Part shown: piece after piece, positions 35,901 through 47,900 of the stretch
How positions within the stretch are numbered: the stretch's first letter is position 1
Layout of the letters: every line of letters begins with the position of its first letter
DNA from: Henricia sp. BOLD:AAB3569
Taxonomy: Eukaryota > Echinodermata > Asteroidea > Spinulosida > Echinasteridae
Direction: 5' to 3'
Length of the DNA: 64,000 nt
NCBI GenBank assembly: GCA_037783545.1
Contig: JBBELK010000368.1
Location: 1 to 64,000, forward strand
Translations under genes and position numbers: made by a program
Notes under the pieces: model-generated
What the model was told of the DNA's origin: nothing
The model's database searches: none
The model's input: only the letters and a program-made list of their open reading frames with translations

Positions 35901-38900
35901 GATGTTCAGATTCTGATAGAGATTGAAGGCAAAATACCACTCATCCTGACCTCCGGCCTCAATAGCTGTGCAGAATGCTGTAGCTTGCATGTCTGGATGA
36001 ATGTTTGGAGTGCTAAAAAAAATACAGTGAAACAAGGAAAGGAGCTTACATTTCGAGTATGGTTGTATAGGCAGAGCTGCCAACCCTCCGGTATTTTGCA
36101 AAAAAAATCCTGGAAGAACTGCAACAATTAGGGTGACAAAATACTTTTGGGTAATTCCCAAAACGTTTGGTGTCCCAGTTATGTACGACACCCTGTGCTT
36201 CAAAAATCGCCACTCATGATCACAGATTCTCAGTAATAGACTGTGGCCTATGATTACAGGGGACAGCACCAATTTCTTGAATATTTTGTTCTGTGATTAC
36301 TGACAAATATTTGAAACAAAAGACCATTAAAGGCTCATAATTTGTTCCATTATATTGAATAGGAATTTGGTGTCCAGGGTTACCTACACACAAACGTTAA
36401 ATTTAAGTTGCATTTATGGAAATAAAGATAAATATTTTCTACTGGGAAACCACTTTCAATCACTAAACACACTTGAAAATCTTCAAAAGCATGTCACACT
36501 TTTGGACCCCTAATTTTAGGAATTACCCTTTTCTGAAAACAAATTGATCATATGAGGAATGCATCACATTTCCAATACTCACAGCGTTTGCTGAATATTG
36601 TCCTTCCACTCTTTGTATAAGGCTACAGATGTCTGTATGCAGTCTTCGTTTCCATACTGACAGGCCATACTTATGGCCCGTCCACGGCTTAAGCTAAGAA
36701 ATGACCAATCAATATCATTTTTTTGAGTTACATGTAAAACGAAAACAAGCTGTATCATTTTTTTTCTTCAAGTTTTGTGATAAATTTGAACAGTTTCCTG
36801 ATGTTTCTGGCTTAATATGGCTTTTCGTTCACAATAAAAAAAGAAATCATTATAAAAACAGAATTAAAAATTGCCTTCACAATTTTTTCCAGATTGCAAC
36901 TAGAATGGATTCTCCTTGCCCTTATATGATGCGATATGTGTACTCTCTCTGTAAAACACATTAAAAACCTCATAAAAAGCCTGCTCAGGTGGGACTCGAA
37001 CCCACTAACTCCTGCATTCTAGAAGGACATCTCAAAGGGGCTGTGTCACGGTTTGCGCATTCGCAGCAAAACTTGAAAAAGTTGGACTAACTTTTTCAAA
37101 TTTTGTCGCTGGGTTTTGCATATCCTATTCAATCTTTGCCATCCCTTATAATTCTTTAGTAATTTTGGCAGTGGTGTACTTGTCAACGCCCAGGTTGTCC
37201 TGATGCATTACTTTTTACCTGAAATGGCGCTGTTTGTCGTATCTTTAAGCTGCCAAACATCAATATCACCAGGTGTGCGGCCGTCGTTCAAGAGTTTTTT
37301 CATCCCATCAAAAAACTTTGAATGATATGAATGACATGGTTGGATACAGCAATTTGTTCTACCTTGATTTCTACCGAAACTGGTACAGTATATACTTATT
37401 TACCAGTTTTACAGCATATTTTCTGTCGATGGAAAGACACCATGACGCCGCCACTGTACTTTTTTTCCAGACATTGATCGCGCACGCACGATGCCTAATC
37501 GAATGAAGGCGCACAACACGATGTACTAGGTAGTTGAATTCTGCATATTGTAAACATCCATGAACCAACACACACTGCCCATGCAGCACATGCTAAGTAC
37601 ACGATGTACATAGCACACGAACCAATGGCGTTATGTAACAAAATTGCACTACATCCATCTAAACGCACGTATGTCAAAAATTGAAAGGATTTGGCGCATG
37701 CGCAAACCGAGACGATCAGCCCCCTTTAACCACATAACCAAATAGTTGGTTGGCTAAAAGGAAAAGAAAACCAGCCAAATCAACGAATCAGCAGTACTAA
37801 CCTGGTTATATGATCCCCGTCATCGTCCCATCCAACATATTCGTACATCGGTGTGATTTGGTCCTTCATGTATTTCTGAGATTAAAAAGAGTGAATTCAG
37901 CAAAATTATTTAGTTTTAAATCTTGCAAATGAAATTTTGAAGGTATACATGACAGGATTGATAATTGAAAGATGAATTTAGAAAATTGCAGTGCCCCGAC
38001 TAGGATTCGAACCCAGGCCCTTGGATTACATAGTCAATTGCTCTACCAACTGAGCTATCTGGGCATCCCGCCGGAGCACAACAACAATGCATAGTTCCGA
38101 CCTGTCAATCAAGCCGAACCCGCCGACCAATCACAATAGAGCTAGCAGACAGCGCCAACATATGTCAAAGTGCATTGCATCACAAACAATCACGCGATTT
38201 TCTGCCCATATACAGTTTGTACATGTTGTATGCAGTGATCCGGGTGAATTTTGGTTTCTATGTCGGGCAATTCGCTGTTCAAAGGTAGGAAAGCGCACTT
38301 TTATGAATATATGTCATCCCTGCATTACTAGCCCTTCGCTCAGTGTGTGCTACGGTAACTGTCGACCCTAAAACATGGATATCTTTGAGTTTTCTCCAAT
38401 GAATCTGTGCTTTCCATGCCGAGTCCCGTTGCTTTGTACGTTGTGTCGCCATTTTTTGGCGATGGCTTGTGAGCGCATAGCAACAGTATCTAAGGGGCGA
38501 GGTTAACTGGGCAATCTCGAAACTATGCTTTAAACAAATGTTTGGGTTAAAAACATACTAAAACTCTAGTGTCTGGACTCACAAGTTCTATGTTGGTGCC
38601 ACTCTGAAATTACTTATCTATTTTGTGATAGAATAATCTGATCACCTTATAGTTTCCATACGCTCCCTTTCTCCTGATATTGCGTTCAATGCTCCCTAAG
38701 GCGCTGGCGACGGCGTACCACGGTACATAGTCACGTTCTTCTTTCAGGTAACGGGTCAAATCCAACGCTCGACTGTGACTAATCTCCGCGGCCATTGCGA
38801 GACTGAAAGTGTCGCTAATAAGCGCTGCTCGGCTGGCGGTAGGTATGGCCTGAAAAAGAGAGAAATACAAAATATTTCGTTTTACAAAAAATGGTCATTG

Positions 38901-41900
38901 GACCAGGGTTGTAGTCGAGTTCATCACAAGCCTCTACAAGTCCACCACAAGTCGTTGGGTCTTAATTCAAGTCACAAGCTATTCAAATGAACTCCAACAA
39001 AGGCATTCTAGTGTGCGTGTTCATCCTTTGCTTCTTGTTACTGGACTTGTGACAGACTTGTGATGGACTTGACTACAACCCTTTTTTTACATTTACAAAG
39101 TTCATACCTGGTCCATTTTTCTTACCGTGTGTAGTGTTTCCAGTTGTTGGGTGATCATTCCCCAATTTCTATCGTCGTAGTTGACGCGGTACATTCCTTT
39201 TTGATTGGCGTTCACTAAAAGCCACTCGCTGTTCTTCCCATTTGGCACTTGGATTTGACCTATGCACACAAAAAAGCATGGTAAATTTTTCCTCAAATTT
39301 AGACTTTTTGAAGTTGAAATTAATTAGGGTTTGTTTTGCCATACCCTACATAACTAGGTTAGCACTGTGTACTCAGTGCTTCCCCAAGACACTTTGAAAA
39401 AAACTTCATAGCGTGCTTTGGTAGGACTCGAACCCAAGACCTCCTGCATACTAGGCAGACATCTTAACCTCTGTTGAGTAGCCAGTTAAAATTTCTTGTA
39501 ATTCATTGACGACCATTGGTAACAAATAAAGTGATATGAAATTGGGAAGTGAAAATTACTGGACTAACTTTCTTCAACATTTAACAACTTTTCTGCCAAC
39601 TTTTTGGGGATCCTAAAGGATTTAAGCAACTAGGGTCTTAATATTGTTAAAGAGTGTGTTATAAGAGTATGGCTGAATGGTAAATTTTGCACGTTTGTGG
39701 AAATTATCCAGAAAATAATGGATTAGGATTAAATCATCAAACATGGGAGTGAAAACTGGAATTTGATTGAAATTTAATGGAAATTAAAATTGGAATTTCT
39801 CACCAGATTGGTCTTGCGGTTTGAGCCAGATGAAACTTGGTGTATTAAAGTTGTTAAGGCCTGCCGTTGTGTATGTTACTGGCACATACCACTTGTACCT
39901 ACACAACATACATATATAGTATTAGTATGAAGATTAACAAAATAATTCATAGGATGTCATCTTAAGATTAACTTAAAGGAGCATCACCAGATTTTTTATG
40001 TAACCGGATAAATTAGTTTACAAAACGTAGGTGGATTATTGATGATATTCCTGGAAATATACGGATTGAGGGCATGAAATTTCAGAATGGTAATGAGAAA
40101 AATATGAGACGTTATATGGTGTCAAAATCTCAACACCCATGGGGAAAATGTGGGGAGTCAAAAATGTGATCTGGTCATGCTCCTTTAAAGGCCCAGTGGA
40201 TCATTTGCAATGACCCCAAAAAGTAATCGACGAGTTTACAGGGGAAAAGTTCTGAAAGTAAAGATTGAATTAATAGCAACTATCCATTGAAAGGTTTTCG
40301 CTCAAAATGATATAATTTTACCAGAAAATAATCCGTAAAGATGAAATTATTTAAATCGTTTGCAAACGATTTACTTATTTTTGGCTCGCATCTACGCGGT
40401 CCAAAATGCATGCATGGGCGCTGTGTACTCCGTGTGCGTGTTCCAACGCGATGCATTTTTATGGATCGCGCGCACACGCAGTATGTGCGCCACAGAGTGC
40501 ACGACGCAAGCCACATAGTACCCGATCAACTGAGAACGAATATTTGAAACACCCCGCCAAGACCAGAATCGCTAAAAAACAGATCATCCACAGGGCCTTT
40601 AAGTCAGCTAATATCAGCAACACGATTTCTTTAGGGAACTATACAATAGAAGTATTAAATCATGGAATGTCAGATATTAATGTAGCATGGTTTACACTCA
40701 CCCCAAATCTGGGTAATTCGTCTTAGGATCTGAATTTGGGTCCGACAGAAATCGTTTCTGCTCTACTCTGGCCGTTATTTGACTGTTGTCGGTATAATCT
40801 CTCTCCACTTTAATGAGCGGGAAGCCCATTTGTAGCGTCCAAGTGTCCATAATTTTCGCGACGGTCACGCCATCTCCGAGATCAATGTTGTCATCCGTAG
40901 CGGCCTGTAAAAATTATAACACGTCTGAGGTCAAATTCATCAAGCTGTTTAGCAGAAAAATTGCTTAATCCAAAATGTGTTTGCTTTATAAAAATGGGTT
41001 AATAGTCCAAATTATATGTCAACTTGTGACCGAGTGTGTACGTGTGCTTTTCTGGGTGGCATTTAGGAGTGATTGTGCATCCACGTGCGTACATTAGTTC
41101 ACTTCATCTGCTTAACACGAAGCCTCGTTATAAAACCCGGAAGTGTGCAGACCGGTCTCAAATTGCTTAATTTGGGATTCATCCATAGGCCTTTCAAATT
41201 ACTGATCCTATATTTTTTTTGCCAAATCTTTCAATAAAATAATTTCAGACTGTCTCTTGGTCAGATTTTTCTATAAATTCACTGACCTTTTGAAGATGTT
41301 CCCACAAATCGCTGCTTTTGGCACTGCCATACTGCAAGGCATTCAGGTAGTTCTGCAAGTACAAAATATAAGTGGGCTTTTCAAAACAAATCATTAAAAT
41401 ATCATTGCATCATTTAAAGGAGCGTGTCCAGATCATATTTGTGACCAACCCATTTTTCCCATGGGTGTTAAGATTTTGATACCATATCATTTGTCATATT
41501 TTTCTCATTACCATTCTGAAATTCCGCGTTCTCAATCCGTATATTTTCAAGGATATCGTAAAAAAACCACCGATGTTTTGTCAACTAATTTATCCGTTCC
41601 ATAAAGCAGTGCAGTGATTACACCAACCTTTTTGCTTCCACATCCAAATTGGAGATTGCAAATTTCCTGTTTTCTCCCCATGGACAGTATTTTGGGGAAG
41701 TATTTTATATGATTGTCAGGTAAAAAATCCATTTTCTGGACAAATCCGAACAAGCTACTTTAACAGCCCGTTTACACTCGATTCGCCTTTGCCGAATCGA
41801 ACGCCGCAATTTCCAAAAAGGGGAGTTGAAGCCAGGTAGGCATTAAGTGTAAACGCAAAAGGTGAATTGAAAAAGGCGGATCAGACCCGGGTCTGATTCG

Positions 41901-44900
41901 GCCTTTTTCAATTCACCTTTGGGGTAGGGTTGAACCTCGCAATTGCGGGGTTGAACCCTGCAATTGTCAAGGTCGCTTGTAGTGTAAACGCTACCCGAAT
42001 ACAGATTCGGCAATTTGAGTGTCCTTGGGGCGGTGCCCGCAGTGTAGTAGATTTAATTGACCAATCTGGCACTAGTGCAGCAACACCTAACAGCTCACGC
42101 ATGCGCTGCAGTTACATTCAGTGGTGACTTTTGCGGTTTCTGAAGGCGAGTTGAAGCGATTTGGGGTGTAGTGTAAACGCGGCAAATGTTCAGTTTCGTG
42201 GTCGCAATAAAAATGCTGGATCTGTATCCACCTTTGCCGATTCGAGTGTAAACACGGTGTAATACCACATTTAGGGGAATACAGACACTATCCATTTGAT
42301 AAATGTTATTTTTGTACAAACCTGCAGTCCTGTTACGAAGGTTGCATTGCCAAGAAAATGACTCATCATACGCAGAATTGATGCACCCTTCAAGAAAAAC
42401 AAAATATTTTAAATGAAATAACTGCAAATTTTTCTGGAAAGAATGTTACCATGATTGTTCATATGGTTCCTATTGGATAGCATAGTTGAAGTATCTTGGA
42501 CACTTGGCTATGAATCAGAAATATGATTGTCTGAACACAAAATTACAATATTAAAAACTATGGGACTTTTTCATTAAATGATACCTGGGAGGCGTGGCTT
42601 TCTCATTGAAGGGTTTATCCCTCTGTAGGGCTTGCTAAGCTCACCTGATAGCCAATCCCAATCAGTGAGGAACAACTGCAATACCATGATTCGAGACCAC
42701 CAGTTGGCTTCACAGCTCAATTAGTAGGGCGTCTGCACGTTAAGCAGAAGGTCCGCGGTTCGAATCCCGGTGGAGCCACATGGTTTCTCACTGCGATCCA
42801 GATTTCCCAAAACTCATGCCCACATTTGTATCGAATTAATTCGCCCTAGCAGTCCCTTGGTCATTATCTCTAAAAATTAACCTTTCATATTTCGTTGACT
42901 TTTTCAATTGTTCAACTGGATTCAACTGACAAACCCCTTATAGACCGTATCGAATAGCCGTCATTTCGTGGGGCACCTTTTGTTACTTAAACCGTTCAAC
43001 AATGGAAGCACAATATGTGCAACCATGCATGTCCTCAAGGAACAAAGAAACTGCCCCACGAAATGGCGGCCATTCGATACGGTCTATAGGCCATAAATAC
43101 CTTTTGATACGAAATCCGATCAAACATGCTGTTAATGTCCGAAGGGGTCAAAACGTCGGTGACCATGGGTCTTGACGTAACCAGAGCATCTGTGACCATA
43201 GCGCGATGAAGATCGTATAAAACGAACTTGTCCCACTGGGGGAAAAAAATTAGACAATTGCGAATTACCAATAATGCATATTACATTTTTTCAACCCAAA
43301 AAAGACCTGAAAATAAACATTGTCCCTCCAGTTTGGTTTTAAAGACAGATTACATGATTGGAAAACTTTTCAAAACAGGACAACAGCATTACATAACTAA
43401 AGAATAATGTTGATAAACTGCCTTGTAGAAATTTCAGCCACATAGATGCAGTAATACTTCAGAAAACCTGAAAAACCATGCATGGTTTTTGTGTTGAATA
43501 AATGGTAAAAAAATTGTCTGCAGACAATGTTTTTAAAGAAGCAATTTCAGTTGGCAATTTCTCCCACAAAAGTACCATTTTACACAGGAAACAATCATGT
43601 GGTGTTTGTTACCATTGTTATCAACACTTTTAGTCAGGTTTTTCTTGTCAACTCATGAAGTAAAATATTGGGGCTTTAAAGGCAGAACACATGATTGGTA
43701 AACCGTTGCAAATAGTTTTATCCCCCTGTGTGATTGAAGGTATGCATGATTAAAACCAACCTGAGCGAAAACCAGCTCCGTACTTCGTCTAACTTTTGAG
43801 AAACCAGCCAAAAAAGGCTTTACAGTCACTTCGCCCAAAACCATTTCCCCCTGAACCACTTCGCTCTGAACCACGACCTGTGCACAAAGTGTTTTGGGGC
43901 AAAGTGGCATTCGGACGAAGCGGTGTAAGGACGAAGTGGTTCAGGGCGAAGTGGTGCAGGGCGAAATAGTTTTGGGGCGAAGTGAATTTTCGTCTAATAA
44001 GACGAAAAATAATTGTTTTACTCATTTCAGACAAAACCATTTCAGGGGAAGTTTACTACTTGTCATCATGTTTATATTGTGTAAGTTAGGCGTAAATCTG
44101 TGAACATTTCTGATTTTCGAGATTACCAATGTGTTTTAACTTTAAACCTTACCATATACCAGTCTTTCTCAACTTCAACAGTTCCAAGATACTCCACGTA
44201 GCTGGCGAATCCTTCATTCAACCATATATTGTTCCACCATTCCATGGTCACTAAATTACCAAACCACTGCAGGAAAACAACAAACAAATATGACTGAAAT
44301 CAGGATTTTGACCCAACGATTAATTTCTTATAATATGCCAAATTTGACTTTTAAGAACTTATGTATTAACTCTGTGGCAGTTTAAAGGTCAGTGTGTCAT
44401 TTGCAATGACCCCAAAAAGTAATCGACGAGTTTACAGGGGAAAAGTTCTGAAAGTAAAGATTGAATTAATAGCAACTACCTAATGAAAGGTTTCCGCTCA
44501 AAATGATATAATTTTACCAGAAAATAATCCGTAAAGATTAAATTATTTAGATCGTTTGCAAACGATTTACTTATTTTTGGTTCGCATCTACGCAGTCCAA
44601 AATGTGTACTGCGTGTGCGTGTTCCAACGCGATGCATTTTTATGAATCGAGCGCACACGCAGTATATGATGTGCGCCACAGAGTGCATGACACAAGCCAC
44701 ATAGTACACGATCAACTGAGAACGAATATTTGAAACACCTCGCCAAGACCAGGAGAACGCATATGGATTTTAATGTTTTTTTTAAACGTGGTACATTTGA
44801 CAAAGCTAAAATTTCTTCGGTTGAGTTTGTTGCTGTCTTTCTTTTGATTTATAATGATTTTATTCGCAGAATCGCTAAAAAACAGATCATCTACAGGGCC

Positions 44901-47900
44901 TTTAAACCCCTTTAGCAATAGGAAAATCGCTTTATTTGATGATGATTCAAACAAAAATTTCCTAATATGAACACAAGACTCTTTATTCGACGAAGATTAT
45001 AATCGCTTCATTCGATGAAGCAAAATACGTACTTTCGACAATAAGATTGCTTTAATGTAAACAATCCCTTCATTAGACAATGCAATTTAACACATTATGG
45101 TCGAGTTCAGGCGGTCTGTTCTGGCAGACAATGTTCTCACGCCTGAATGGCGGGAACACGACCCAAGAACACTGCATTCGAACAGGATTGAGAACAAGTT
45201 ACCCGAACTCGACATTCGAGATAAGGGCATCCTACAGTTTATTTCAATTTTTGTTTGCAGTTTCTTGATGCGAACGGTACCGGTCTTCATTCGATGTGTT
45301 CACATGTTTTATTAATGATGAACTAATCTTCCTCGAATTAATAACGGAGTCTAATGTGAACAGAGTTTACAGTCGAAGTTGCGTACTTTCACTTCTATTT
45401 TTGGAAAGAATTGACTCGTTGATCAGACCTTGTATATTCAAAAATTGGAAATTACCTCCTGGAATCAACAGATAATCTAATTTTAAGATATACTTCCCAC
45501 ATGCACTTTTGTTGCAAATGTTGCTTTTCTGTAGAAAAATCACATTTTCTCCTTCAAAAATTGCATTCAGTTAGTGCACAAGATAACCATTCACGCGCGT
45601 GCATCTCCCTCTGTTGTCGCGCTTATGCATGGACCGTGCTGCAATTTTGTGCATTTACTTTTATATGCAGTAATTTTTTTATTTATTTATCTCAGAAATG
45701 CAACATTTCCAACAGAAGTGCAAGTAGGAAGTATATCTTAAAATTGGATGATCTGTTGATTCCAGGAGGTAATTTTATTCAAATCTTTGTCCAATGTACT
45801 ATAAGGAAAAAATACCATAATTTATAATTTATTTACTATCAATTGATCAAACTACTCATTATTAAGGGTTTGATGAAATGATCGACGCTCAACATTTATA
45901 CCAACCTGATGAGCTAACTCGTGAGCGACGATGGTACAAACTCGCTGTTTCTGACCTTCCGACGATACTCCCTTCTCGTACAGCAAAGCGGTCTCACGAT
46001 ACGTGATCAGACCCCAGTTCTCCATAGCACCGGCGGTGAACACGGGCAGACCAATCATATCTGAAGAAGAAATTAAAGTACTAAGTCCATTGGTCAAGTT
46101 GATTGTAAACCCAGGTTTTGCGAGTTTAAATAGTACAAATTATCAACTAACCACTGAGACCTGGTCATGTATTTAAATCAAGTAACAGGTCTCGCCAGTT
46201 GGTACAAATTGTCAACTAACCACTGAGACCTGGTCATGTATTTAAATCAAGTAACAGGTCTCGCCAGTTGGTACAAATTGTCAACTAACCACTGAGCCCT
46301 GGTCATGTATTTAAATAATAACAGGTCTCGCCAGTTAGTACAAATTATCAACTAACCACTGAGACCTGGTCATGTATTTAAATCAAGTAACAGGTCTCGC
46401 CAGTTGGTACAAATTGTCAACTAACCACTGAGCCCTGGTCATGTATTTAAATAGTAACAGGTCTCGCCAGTTAGTACAAATTATCAACTAACCACTGAGA
46501 CCTGGTCATGTATTTAAATCAAGTAACAGGTCTCGCCAGTTAGTACAAATTGTCAACTAACCACTGAGACCTGGTCATGTATTTAAATCAAGTAACAGGT
46601 CTCGCCAGTTAGTACAAATTGTCAACTAACCACTGAGACATGGTCATGTATTTAAATCAAGTAACAGGTCTCGCCAGTTAGTACAAATTGTCAACTAACC
46701 ACCGAGACCTGGTCATGTATTTAAATCAAGTATAACAGGTCTCGCCAGTTAGTACAAATTATCAACTAACCACTGAGACCTGGTCATGTATTTAAATCAA
46801 GTAACGGGTCTTGCCAGTTAGTACAAATTGTCAACTAACCACTGAGACCTGGTCATGCATTTAAATCAAGTAACAGGTCTCGCCAGTTAGTACAAATTGT
46901 CAACTAACCACTGAGACCTGGTCATGCATTTAAATCAAGTAACAGGTCTCGCCAGTTAGTACAAATTGTCAACTAACCACTGAGACCTGGTCATGTATTT
47001 AAATCAAGTAACAGGTCTCGCCAGTTAGTACAAATTGTCAACTAACCACTGAGTCTCTGAGACCTGGGGCCAATTTCACGGCGCTGCTTTAGCACAAAAA
47101 TTTGCTTAGCACAGGATTTGTTTGCTTTATTTTGCAAAAATGGATTGCCCGCCAAAATCGTAAGTGATGTGTATTGAAAGGTATTCTTCTACTCTTGCGA
47201 AGAACACAAGTTGGTGTATAATTTTGGCTTGTACTAATCCATTTTATAAAGCAAATAAATCCTGTGCTAGGCACATTTTTGTGCTTAGCAGCGCCATGAA
47301 ATTGGCTCTTGGTCATGGATTTAAATCAAGTAACAGGTCTCGCCGGTTAGTACACATTTTTATCAACTAGCCACTGAGACCTGATCATGCATTTAAATCA
47401 AGTAACAGGTTTTGCGAGTTTAATACAAATTGTCAACTAACGTAACCACTCATGCATTTTGTATAACCAGAGACGTAGAGAGAATTTCTCTCTACGTCTC
47501 TGGTAAACTTTAGTTCACGTGCTCATGGTCCACGTGCTCTGTCGACCAAAATAAATGGCGCCCTCAAGAGTTGTTAGTGGCAACCATGCATAGAACTCAT
47601 AAATAATGTTGGAGAGTTCGGCTGCCTAAAAGTGGCACCAGTCGTTTAAACGTTAAATAAACAAAACGCACTCTAAGCAAACGTTCGCGGACGAACGCAG
47701 CATTGGTATTTTTTATAAAGAAGTCCAAACAATCAATATAGCTGCGTCTTGAAATTAAAATTAGAAGTGTAGGTAGGTGGATTTTAAAAAAAGTTGTCTG
47801 TAGACAATTCATTACCATTTATTCAACACAAAAACATGGAGTTTTCATGTTTTCTGAAACATTACTGGCTACTGCATCTATGTCGCTGAAATTTCTCCAA

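Noticed and set aside
42706-42778. Functional tRNA-Asn
   Set aside because: Good acceptor and anticodon stems, but C33 and two T-stem mismatches. Kept as a tRNA-like pseudogene.
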